In this document: piece by piece, positions 6,708-18,300 of the stretch
How the letters are laid out: each line of letters opens with the position of its first letter
How positions within the stretch are numbered: the first letter of the stretch is position 1
From: JAXJQF01 sp036311285
GTDB taxonomy: Bacteria; Pseudomonadota; Gammaproteobacteria; Enterobacterales; Succinivibrionaceae
Direction of reading: 5' to 3'
DNA length: 32,385 nt
NCBI GenBank assembly: GCA_036311285.1
Contig: JAXJQF010000012.1
Span: 1 to 32,385, forward strand
The notes under the pieces: model-generated
Told to the model about the DNA's origin: nothing
The model's database searches: none
What the model saw: only the letters and a program-made list of their open reading frames with translations
Program-made: the position numbers and the translations under genes

Positions 6708-8981
6708 ATGAAATTGTTTATAGCAGAAAAGCCGAGTGTGGCTCGAGCAATAGCAGCTCAATTGCAAACAATAGACGCAAAACAAAAAGGAAAAATCATT
6801 TGTGAAAATGATGTAGTAGTGAGCTGGTGTTTTGGGCATTTATTTGAACTTGAGGAACCTGATTATTACATTAAACAAAAAGGAACTACAACTAAAGAAT
6901 CTAGTGATGGTAAGTATTACTGGAGTTTTAATGATTTACCAGTTTTACCCGAACAATGGAAATTAAAAGTATCAAATGGTAAAAAAGAACAAAAAAAAAT
7001 ACTTTTTGAATTGATAAAGCAAGCAGAAGTTATTGTCCATGCGGGAGATCCTGACAGAGAGGGGCAGTTATTAATTGATGAAGTAATTGAAGAAGCAGGA
7101 GCTACAAATAAGACCATACTGAGATATTGGGCTAATGCTGTTGACGATAAAAGCGTAAAAAAAGCTTTAGCAGAACTTAAAGATAATGCAAATTATCAAG
7201 GATTAAGCAATGCAGCAAAAGCGAGAAGCCGAGCTGATTGGTTAGTAGGCATGAATTTAAGTCGTGCAGTAAGTTTGCAATATAATAAACGTGGTTATAC
7301 TTTAAGCGTGGGCAGAGTTCAAACTCCTACATTAAAAATTGTTTATGATAGAGATCAAGCGATTAAGAATTTTAAACCAGTAGACTATTATAATGTTCAA
7401 GCAACATTTAAAGCTCAAAATAGAGAATATGAAGCGAAATTACAATCAGAGCTTTTAACTATAGGTATTGATGAAGAAAATAGACTTATAGATGAAAAAG
7501 TAGCTAAATCAATTATTGAAGCTTGTAATAATCAAACAGGTACAATCACTAATTATAAAAACGAACCTAAGAAGTTATATCAGCCTTTAGGCTTATCGTT
7601 AGCTGAATTACAATCAATAGCTAGTGCTAAATATGGATTTAGTGCAAAAAAAGTATTAGATCTCGCTCAGGCATTATACGAACAAAAGTATACGTCATAT
7701 CCTAGAACAGATTGCCAATACTTGCCAGAAAATCAATATGAAGAATCACAATATGTAATTGAAAGCATTTCAAAGGCATTACCAACGTTGCACGAAATTG
7801 CTAAAAATGTAGATTTAACGATTAAGACAAAGATTTGGAACGCTGAAAAAACAACAGCACATCACGGAATTGTGCCTACAACAAACTCTAGTGTAAATGC
7901 ATTAACAGGTGACGAAGCAAAACTATATGAAATTATTGCTCGTAACTATATTGCTCAATTTTATGCAGTACATGAATACAATTCAGTCTCCTTTGAAACA
8001 ACAGTTAAAGATTATAAATTTATCTCAAAAGGTAAAGAAGTAACTGTATTAGGCTGGAAGTCTGTTTATTCTGAAGTAGAAGAAGATGAGCAAGAACCTA
8101 CATTACCAGTAGTAAATACGAATGATAATGCTATTTGTCAAAAATGCACAATAGATAAAGCTCAAACAAAACCTCCCAAGCATTTCACAGAGGGGACATT
8201 AATTAAAGCAATGGAAAACGTTTATAAATATGTTGACGATCCAGAATTTAAGAAAGAGTTGAAAGACGGAGACGGCATTGGAACATCTGCAACCAGAGCT
8301 TCTATTATAGAAACACTAAAAGCACGAAATTACTTAGCAATTGAAAAGAAACATATTGTATCTACAGAACTCGCAGCAGAGTTTTTAAATTTTATAACTA
8401 AAGAAATTCAATCGCCGATAATGACAGCATTGTACGAAAGAGATTTAACAGCGATTGCCCAGGGGCGTAAATCAATAGATGAATTTATGAGTAATTGTAT
8501 TGATTTTGTTGAGAACGAAGTAATCAAAGCAAGAATTAATGTAAGAGTTGAAGAAAACACTGTAAAGGAAATGGATATAACTTGTCCTTTTTGCGGTAAA
8601 CATATAATTCAGGATAACTATTCATATAAATGTCAAAACGAAAATTGTTTTAAGTTAAAAAAGACAACTAATGCAGATGATAAGATTTTAGAACAAGAGC
8701 TTTTAAATATATTTGCAGGTAATTCAAAAGAATTTACTTTTAAATCTAAAGAGGGCAAACTTTTTAAAGCAAAATTAGCACTAGATAAAGAAAATAAAAA
8801 AGTTATTTTTGCGTATGTTAAGAAAGAAGTAGCTGCAAGTAGCGAATTTAAATGCAAAAAGTGTGGTAAGCCATTAGTTAGAAGATTAGCTAAAGATAAA
8901 AAAAGCTACTGGTGGGGATGTTGTGGTTATCCAGAATGTAAAGAAATTTATTATGACAATAACGGAAAGCCAAAATATTAA
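6708..8981 (+). CDS. traE: TraE, type IA DNA topoisomerase (topoisomerase III)
   Basis: The N-terminal Toprim domain starts LFIAEKPSVARAIA and has HAGDPDREGQLL near residues 109-120, giving the acidic triad. The catalytic Tyr331 is in SYPRTDCQYLP, matching the TopB motif. SVGRVQTPTL near residue 200 is another family signature. The C-terminus has two zinc-finger-like segments, CPFCG with CQNENC near 625-645 and CKKCG with a Cys-rich tail near 720-750. The length of 757 is close to RP4 TraE (about 737). It could resolve single-stranded or catenated intermediates during transfer or plasmid replication. A GAGG ribosome site precedes the ATG. Confidence 0.95.
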   Translation: MKLFIAEKPSVARAIAAQLQTIDAKQKGKIICENDVVVSWCFGHLFELEEPDYYIKQKGTTTKESSDGKYYWSFNDLPVLPEQWKLKVSNGKKEQKKILFELIKQAEVIVHAGDPDREGQLLIDEVIEEAGATNKTILRYWANAVDDKSVKKALAELKDNANYQGLSNAAKARSRADWLVGMNLSRAVSLQYNKRGYTLSVGRVQTPTLKIVYDRDQAIKNFKPVDYYNVQATFKAQNREYEAKLQSELLTIGIDEENRLIDEKVAKSIIEACNNQTGTITNYKNEPKKLYQPLGLSLAELQSIASAKYGFSAKKVLDLAQALYEQKYTSYPRTDCQYLPENQYEESQYVIESISKALPTLHEIAKNVDLTIKTKIWNAEKTTAHHGIVPTTNSSVNALTGDEAKLYEIIARNYIAQFYAVHEYNSVSFETTVKDYKFISKGKEVTVLGWKSVYSEVEEDEQEPTLPVVNTNDNAICQKCTIDKAQTKPPKHFTEGTLIKAMENVYKYVDDPEFKKELKDGDGIGTSATRASIIETLKARNYLAIEKKHIVSTELAAEFLNFITKEIQSPIMTALYERDLTAIAQGRKSIDEFMSNCIDFVENEVIKARINVRVEENTVKEMDITCPFCGKHIIQDNYSYKCQNENCFKLKKTTNADDKILEQELLNIFAGNSKEFTFKSKEGKLFKAKLALDKENKKVIFAYVKKEVAASSEFKCKKCGKPLVRRLAKDKKSYWWGCCGYPECKEIYYDNNGKPKY

Positions 8982-8998
8982 AAGTTAGGAGCTAATAA

Positions 8999-9337
8999 AT
9001 GAAATATATAGAAAAAAGAAATCATATTATTGAAAGTGGGGGAGATCCATTCATTACTGATGAAGAAATTTATCAGATAATGATAAATCGTGTTAATGAG
9101 CAGACTGAAAGAGAATTAGCAGGTCATAATGATTTAACCGATGAGGCTATTGAAGCTATACAACGTTCAGAAAAAGCTGGACCTAATAGAAAATATTATG
9201 CTTCTGTGGAGTATAAAAAATATTATGAGTTTTTGAAGCAAACATTAGATAGTGAGAAATTTGAAAAATACGTTGCAGGTTTGCCTATTTCGTTTGAGGA
9301 AATTAAAAAAATGTGGGAGGAAGCAGGGATAGAATAG
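8999..9337 (+). CDS. Small acidic protein of unknown function in the traD position
   Basis: The 112-residue product is not recognised. It is helical and rich in Glu, Lys and Tyr, with no signal peptide, membrane segment or Cys. A motif NRKYYASVEYKKYYEF lies near residues 63-78 and a helix FEEIKKMWEEAG closes the protein. AGGAG lies seven bases before the ATG, 17 bases after traE. RP4 has a small gene, traD, between traE and traC, so this may be a positional counterpart, but I see no sequence basis for calling it TraD. A 55-bp A/T-rich gap follows, with TTGAAG at 9350 and TTTTAT at 9373 as a very weak promoter candidate for the giant gene. Confidence 0.7.
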   Translation: MKYIEKRNHIIESGGDPFITDEEIYQIMINRVNEQTERELAGHNDLTDEAIEAIQRSEKAGPNRKYYASVEYKKYYEFLKQTLDSEKFEKYVAGLPISFEEIKKMWEEAGIE

Positions 9338-9392
9338 AATTATTTTTTTTTGAAGTTATTTATTTTTACTTATTTTATAAAGGAATTTTTAT

Positions 9393-12300
9393 ATGAATGA
9401 AAATATCACAAAACAAGCAAAAGATCTTTTTGACAAAGTATATAATGTAAATGTAGGTGTTGTTGATCAAGTTAAGATACCGAGTCTATATGTTCACGAA
9501 GCAAATAAAGACTTTAATTTTCAAGTTGCTGGTGCTAAAAAACTTATGTCTGTTGCAAAAGAGCAAGGTTTTACTTCTCAACGTTGGATTGTAGAAAGTG
9601 AATTGTCAAAATTCGGTGTTACTTTAAAAGATAATGCTTTAGGAACAGTTGTCCAAAGTGAACGTGTAAAAGGTCAGTATTATACAGTATATAATGCAGA
9701 TCAACTTTTAATACCTGACGATCATTTTCTAAAACAAGACAGTGAGTTTAGAAGAAATAATTTAAAGGATATTATAAATAATTATGGTGTTACTATAGTT
9801 GAGGGGGTAGAATCTTCTACTAGATATAATGAATATAATGAGCCTATTGTCTCATTACCTCCAAAATCAAGTTTTCAAAACGAAGATAGTTATTATTTAA
9901 CGGCGTTACATGAGTTAGCTCATTCTACTGTTTTTGAATTAAATAGATACAATAATGTTAATCAAGATGTAAAAGCAAAAGAAGAAATTATTGCTGAATT
10001 AGCTAGTCACAATTTATTGATTGAAAATAATGTTAGTGACAAAAGTTTAGTAATGCAGCAATCATATGAGTATATATCTAAATGGCTTTTTGAGGCTGTT
10101 AAACAATATCAATTAGACACTCACGACAAACAAGTAGAATTTTTAGAAGATTGTATTGTTGAAGCAACCAAAACTACTAACTTATTGAAAGAAAAAACAC
10201 ATTTTAATAAAAATGTAATTTATTTAGCTTTTAATAACGCAGATGAAATAGCTTGTAAAGAAGTTAAGGCTTTAAATCCAAAATATGATGAAAATCATAG
10301 AGCTTACATATTAAGAGATGTTGATGATCTAAGTAAGTTTGCGAAATTTTTACCTAATGAGCAAAATCAAGAAAAAGTAGAAGAAATTAAAGTTCCTGAA
10401 CAAGCTTTAGAAGTAGAAAAAGAAGATAATAGAGAGCAATTAGCAGATGTAAATGCAATTAATAGTAATTCTCCTAATGTAAATAAACAAGAACAGTTTG
10501 TAAATTTGGGTTCAACAAATGTTGATAGTTTTAGTGAAGCTTTAGCTAATGAAACAAAAGAGGAAAATGTATATGAAATCAATAGAAGTGGCGAAGATTA
10601 TAATGCAAATGCCGAAGATCCAGACAATACTAACTCAAATGACAGAAGTACAAACTCACACACAGACAGAGTTGAAGACGCAGGAGCTATCAGAGCAAGA
10701 GAGGGAATTAATCAAGGAACTAGGTTGGGAGATCGAGGATCTGAATTTGGAACAGTTTACTCTGATCGAGGAACAACAGGAGGAAATGAGAGAGAATCTA
10801 ATGGTTCCGATGTCAGAACAGATATTGAAAATAGCAGAACAAGAAGTGTTAGAAGTGAAAACGATGAAATGGATTCGTCAAGAGGACAAGACGAACTTTC
10901 TAACTCATATGATAGTTCAGGGCTGGTTCAATCGACCATTGACGGAAGAAGAACAGATAACAGCAGAGAAACTTTTACCGATAGGAGCGAATCGCTGGGC
11001 TTGGGAGAAGTTGAAACAAATGAAAGAAAAGGAAATGAAAGCATTAAGGGGAATGCTTCAGACTCCAGAGGGCCGACAGGAATTGAAAGCGATATTTCAA
11101 GCAACAATGGAAACTTGCAACAGAGTGGAGCGACAATTAATGAGGAAGTTTTTACAGGAAGTGAATCAAGAAGCAACTCCACACAGCAAGGAATGGTTGG
11201 GATTAATGAATATGAGTCGCCTACAAACAGACGAAATAGTGAGAACAATGTTGTAGAAGATACAACAAATGAGCTAATTATTGATATTGATCTTTGGAAA
11301 CATCAACGCATATATGGAGAAGAGAAAGAACTAGCTCAAAATCAACAATCAAATCTAGAACAAGAAGAATCTCATTCTAGTGATGAACTTGATAATTTAG
11401 AAGTTCGAGTTGTTAGAGGTAATGATTTAAAAAATGTAATCCCTACAATTAAACCAGAACCACAAACAGAAACTATTATTTCTGAAGTAAATAAAGTTGA
11501 TTTTGTAATCGAAGATAATGATTTAGATTTAGCCAAAGGTGCGAAAGCAAAATTCGCAGACAATGTTGCTGCAATTAAATTGTTAAAGCAAATTGAAAGT
11601 GAAGAAAGATTTGCTACACCAAGTGAACAAGTTACTTTATCTAAATATGTCGGTTGGGGAGGTCTTTCAAATGCGTTTAGTGCTGATAAAGAAGACTGGA
11701 AGAATGAATATGAAGAATTAAAATCTATTCTTACAAATGATGAATATCAATCAGCATTAGAAAGTACAACTGATAGCTTCTATACAGATCCTAAAATTAT
11801 AAATACTATGTATCAAGCTCTTGAAAATATGGGCTTTAAAGGTGGGAATGTATTAGAGCCGTCGTGTGGCATTGGTAACTTTATTGGGGCAATGCCAACA
11901 AATATGAAAGCAAATTCAAATGTGTGGGGTGTAGAATTAGATAGCATTTCAGCAAGAATTGCAAAAAAACTATATCCTAATCAGAATATTCAAAATACAG
12001 GATTTCAAAACACAAAGATTAATAATTTCTTTGACGTGGCAATTGGTAATGTTCCTTTTGGTCGAATGACTATAAATAGTTTACAAGATAAAGACTTAGG
12101 ACGTCACAAATTTGCGATACATAATTATTTCTTTGCAAAAGCTCTAAAAGAAGTTCGCCCTAACGGAGTTATTGCTTTTGTAACATCTACTTCTACATTA
12201 GACGGTAGTGATCAAAAGGCTAGAGATTATCTAGCAACAAATGCTGATTTTTTAGGTGCAATTCGCTTGCCTAGCAGTGCTTTTAAAGCTAATGCAGGTA

Positions 12301-15300
12301 CTGATGTTGTATCGGATATTATTTTCTTAAAAAAGCGTGAAAGTCCGAGAATTGATCTAAATGAAAGCGAACTTGTTTCACGTTCAAAATATGAAGAAAG
12401 CAATGTACTAATAAACGATTATTTCAAGTCACATCCTGAAATGATATTAGGAACTGTGGAAGTTGGAACAAATCAATTTGGTAACGAAGTTCTAAAAGTA
12501 AAACCTAGTGGCAACATTGAAGAGCAATTAGATAAAGCGATTCAAAATATAAAAGGCCAATATGTTGAGAATGTTGCTGGAATGATAGATGAATCTGATG
12601 ATTTAGATTCAGAAGTTGAAACTATACCAGCATTGCCTGATAAAGAGAATTTCACTTATTCTATTATTGGCAATGATGTATTTTATCGTGTTGACGATAA
12701 AATGGTAAAAACTAAATTCATAGGAAAGGATCTTGACCGCATAAAGTGTTTAGTTCGTTTAGCTGATAAGCTTGATGAAGTAAATGCGTTAAATATGCAG
12801 GAAAATACAGAAGAAAACGAAGCTAAATTGTCTGTTGTTCAAAAAGAATTGAGTGATTTATATATTGATTATCAACAAACAATAAAATTATCAAAAGGGA
12901 AAGTTGCACGATTAAATGATAGTCGTTGTGAGCAAATAATGTCTGATGATCACAGATATTATAAGCTAGCAGGCCTTGAAAAATTCAACAATAAAGGAGA
13001 ATTTGTAGGGTTATCTGATGTATTCACTCAACGTGTAATGCATAACGAATCAAGGCCACATCCTACAACACCACAGGAAGCATTATTAGCTTCTATTGCT
13101 AATACAAATGCAGTTGATTTTAATTACATGGAGCAAGCGTTAGATCTCACATATACAAAAGAACAAATTAGAGATAGTTTAATTGAAAGTAATGATATAT
13201 ATCTAGCTCCTGAATTAGTAGGTCAGTTAGGAGAAAATGCAGATCAATATTGTTGTTACGTTACAAAAGAAGAATATTTATCGGGCGATCTTGTTGATAA
13301 ATTAGAATTAGCCAAAGAGGCGGCAACGCAAGATTCTGATTTTTTACGAAACGTAAAAGATATTCAAGAAAAAATGCCTGCTAAATTATCATTAGATCAA
13401 ATTGATTTTAAATTGGGGTCTTCTTGGCTTCCTACTGAAGTTGTAAAAGATTTTATTTGTAATCATTTTGAATTGACAGAAAAAGCTAAACAAAATCTTG
13501 AGGTAGAACAGCTGCCTAATGGTCAATGGATTGTCAATATTATTGATTTGCCTAATCACAGAGAATTAACTGGAGAGGACAGGTACGGAGAAATAAGTGG
13601 CGATATTCAATTGCATGAGTGGGGAGGAAATAAGCTCGTTGCTTATGATATGAGATCGGGTGGAGCATGGAGAGTTTCTTTTAATAATTTTGTTGAGAAT
13701 GTTTGTAATCAAAAACATCAACGCATATATGGAGAAGAAAAAAATCCTAATGGAAAATATGCAATTGATAATGCAAAAACAAGCGAGTGGGTACGCAATA
13801 AGAACGAGCTAAATGATGAATTTAAAAATTACATTTTTGACCGTCCAGAATTATGTTCTATGTTAGAGAATAGATACAATTCAATGTACAATCGTTTTGT
13901 AAAGCGAGATTATAGTGGCGATAAATTATCATATGACGGTATTAATCCTAATATAAGATTAAAGCAACACCAAAAGGAAGCAATAGAGCGTTCTTTGAAT
14001 GGTAATACATTATTTGCACATCAGGTAGGTGCTGGTAAGACATTTGAGATGATTGCCAGTGCAATGGAAGCTAAACGTTTAGGTTTAGCGTCTAAGTCTT
14101 TAATAGTTACACCTAAAGCCGTATGTAAACAAACAGCTATAGAAATCTCTCGTTTATATCCGAATGCTAATGTTTTAGTAACAAATGAAAAGAATTTTAA
14201 GCCTAAAAATCGTCAAAAGACCTTGAGTAGAATTGCTAACGGTAATTACGATATTATCTTAATGACGCATGAAAATTTAGAAAGGGTGCGTATTTCACAA
14301 GATTATGAGGTTAAATATTTAAATAAGCGTATTGAAGATCTAGAAAATACTATTGTAAAAGCTAGGAGTAATTATGATTCATTTGGTACAAAAAAGGATT
14401 CAAACGGAGAAGAAGTAGCAGCAAGTAGAACTATTAAAGAATTAGCAGCTATAGAAAAACAATATAGACAGTCTTTAAAGGGTATACTAAACAAAAAAAC
14501 AACTAATGATGTATATAGCTTTGAGGAGTTAGGAGTAGACCGATTATATATTGATGAAGCTCATAATTATAAGAATCTATATTTGCCTACTTTACATGGT
14601 AATATTAAAGGGATTGGTACAACTAATAGCGAAAAATCAAATAAGTTTGACATGATTGTTCAATACATGAATGAAAAAACTGATTATAAAGGTGTTGTGT
14701 TTGCAACAGGTACACCTGTCTCAAACAATTTGACTGAATTGTTCGTAATGATGAGATATTTAGAACCGCAAGTCTTAAAGAAATTAAATATTGAAACACT
14801 AGATCAATTTTTAAATACATTCGGACAGGTTGAAAGTGCTTTTGAATTAAAAGCTGAGGGGAAGTGGGCTGAAGTTGTTAGATTAAGAAAATTGACCAAT
14901 ATTCAAGAAGCTATGCAAGTTTTTGGAGAGGTTGCGGATATCAAAACTCAAAAGATGTTAAATCTTGATGTTCCAAACGTTAAACGTGAGTATATTGTAG
15001 CAGACAGATCTTCAATTCAAGCTGCGTTGATGAAAGATATCGAGAAAAGAGCTAAAGATATTCACGACGGTAAAGTTGATCCTAGTGAAGATAACTTCTT
15101 AAAAATTACAAGTGACGGCAGAAAATTAAGTTTAGATCCGAGATTGTTAGATCCTACATTGCCAGATGATCCAAATTCTAAAGTTAATATGATGATTAGT
15201 AATGTAGTTGATATATATAACAAGGGTTCTGAACAAAAGAGTACACAGATTATATTTAGTGATTTAGGAGTACCTAGAGACGCAAATAGAAACGTGGATG

Positions 15301-18300
15301 ATTTATCAGAAGATGAATTATTAGAACAATCAAGTTTTAATGTATACGACGATATAGTTGATAAGCTTGTTGCAAATGGTATTCCTAGAGATGAAATAGC
15401 GATAGTACATGACGCTAATACAGAAGCCAAACGTGAAAAATTGTTCAAAGCTGTAAAAGACGGAGATATTAGAATTATCTTAGGTTCTACCCAAAAATTA
15501 GGTACTGGTGTAAACATTCAGGACAAATTAGCAGCAGCTCATATTGTTGATGTGCCGTGGCGACCTAGCGACATGGAACAAAGAGAGGGCAGAATAATTC
15601 GTCAGGGCAATACAAACAAAGAAGTTAAGATATATCAATATGTAACAGACAGTACATTTGATAGTTTTATGTATCAGACTTTAAAAAATAAGCAAAAGTT
15701 TATAAGTCAGATAATGGAGGGTGAAATTGCTGGACGTGAGGTTGAAGATATAGACAAGAGTGCTTGTAATTTTGAGCAAATTAGTGCGATGTGTTCGGGC
15801 GACGTTAGAATGCTAGCACAAATGACTTTACGTAAAGATGTAGAGACATTACAAGGCTTAAAAGTTAATTATCAAAGAGCAATGCAAGCAGCTAATAACA
15901 ATGTTATAGCAACTAGACAACTAGTTAAAAAGTATACTTCTGATGTTAATAAATATAAGTCTAATGCAGAACATATAATAAACACTAAGTTAACATATCA
16001 TGATGTATTAGATAAAGAGGGTAATGTTGTATTAAATGAACTAGGCGAAAAGAAAACTAAGCCTAATTATCCTGAATTTGTGGTAACTAGAGGAGATAAA
16101 GATGTAGTTATTAAAAATGAAAAAGATATTAATCAATTTCTAAGTGAAATTAGAAAAAATGTTTTACCGTTATCGCCATTAGGTATGGATATTAAAATAG
16201 GTAGATATAGAGATTTTGATATTTATGCTTGCTCATTAGATGAAAGTGTATTTGATAGTATGCAAGTTAAAAATATTTTGATTGCTAAACGTGATAACGT
16301 CGAATACGAATTACGATTTTCTAAATCTGAAAAGAGTATTTTAGAACTACTCAATAAAGATTTAGAAAAGAATGTAATCTCAATGTATTCTAGTGCTGTA
16401 AATAATTTATCTAGTTCAGAAGCAAGTTTAGAAATGTATGAAATCAAGCAAAAGAATTTAATTGATAAGCCTACATTTACTAAAGCAAATAATGAAGAAT
16501 TGATTGACAAACAAACTAAATTGTCACTATTAGATCATAATGTTCATACTTATCCTGCTGAGCTTTGGGTTAAGATTGATAAAATCAATGCTTTAAGAAA
16601 TGGTGAAGCGATTAATGTTCAAGATTCTGACAAGATAATAAGTTCATTAGAACAATTTGAGAAAGTATATCAAGGCTATGAAGCTAAAATAATGGACGTA
16701 ATAAGAGCAAGGTTAAAATCAATTGATTCTAGTTTATCTGATGAAGATTTAGACGAAAAATTAGCAAGTATTAATTATTCAGAAGATGTTATTGAGTTAG
16801 TTGCTCGTGATATTCAAGCAGCACAGAATAAGAGTGCAGTAGAAAGAAGCGAAGAAGAACAAATACTCGCAGACTTTGACGATCAAATTGTATTTAATCG
16901 TGCATTACCAGAATCTATAAAGATTGAGAAAACTATAGAAGATGTTTCTTTACATGAAAAAGCTAAGAAATATATAAATAATGAAATCAAGCTTATTAAT
17001 GGATATGGTGCTATTGCTAGAGAATTGGGGGCTGTAAATGATCATGGTAAATGGGGAATTTCATTAGCAAAATATGATGAAAGACTAAAACCATTACAAG
17101 ATGATGAACAGTATTCTGTTTCTGAAGTAAAGAGTATGTTTAGTAAGGACGAATTAGCAGAAAAACATATCTTAAATGCTAAACCATTCTTAAGTAAGAA
17201 TAGAAGAACTATTGATACTATATGTAAGGCTTTAGGGTATAAAGATACTGTATTAAATCGTTATACAGTTGATAAAGACACATTGATCGGTATGCTTAAT
17301 ATAGTTCCACGCAACAAATATGGTGTATTATTAGTTAATAATTCAAAAGAAAGAACTGATTTATTTGAAATCAATAATCCTAAAGAATTATTTGCAAATG
17401 CTGGTGCTGGTTTAGAAAAATTATTTACTGAAAAAGACGGTAAATATTATGCTAGTGTTGAAGTAATAAAAGCTATGCAAAGCTTAATACCTCAAGATTT
17501 GAAAGAGAATATATTATTGTCATACCCAAATGGTAAAGAGGGCTTTGATATTTCTGTTAGAAAAGAAGATTATATCAAGCAATTAAAAGCTGAAAATAAT
17601 ACTACAGAAAAGAAAGCACTGAACAAGCAAATTGAAAGAGAAAAGAAAACTATTAAGAAAGAATTAAAAGCACAAAATTCTGTTATTAGTAGATTTTATT
17701 CAGGGGTAAAGAGTATGTTTAGTAAGGACGATAAGCCGAACATAACAATTGAAAATGGTAAGATGTATTTTAATAAAACAACTAGAGCCAATGCAAAAGA
17801 TTTAAAAAAGCGAGGTGCTTTGTGGGATAGTAGAGTACGCAAGCCGTATATAAATTTAGGTAAGGTTGACAAGAACACATTAGTGTCTTTTAGTAAATAT
17901 TTAACTACTGAAGATAAGCAAAAACTTATTGAAGCTGCAAATATTAACATTGCATTAAAGAATGTAGCTAATAGAACTATAACTAATCCAGTTTATATGT
18001 ATATTCCATTTAATGAAAAAGAAGCATTTAAGTCAATGAATCTAGGAGGAGTATATGATAAAGAATCTGGACTTTGGAAAATAGAAAGCTCTATATTTGA
18101 TAAAAACAAAGATAAATTAGAAAGTTGGCAGCAGGTTGAAAAGGATTACGTGCCAAAATTCAATCGTGTATATTTTGAAGTTCCTGCAGAAATGCAAAAA
18201 GAATTTGATTCAATTGGAGGAAAATTTGATTTAGAAAATAAAAAATTCTATATCAATAAGAAACTAATTGAACAAAATCAAGACGTACTTTCAAAGTGTA

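Noticed and set aside
10928..11248. Minus-strand 106-codon frame inside the giant gene
   Set aside because: Ser/Leu/Pro-rich shadow of the higher-G+C linker region; no ribosome site and composition typical of an antisense frame.
15062..15517. Minus-strand 151-codon frame inside the giant gene
   Set aside because: Lies opposite conserved helicase sequence; Ser/Leu-rich composition of an antisense shadow.
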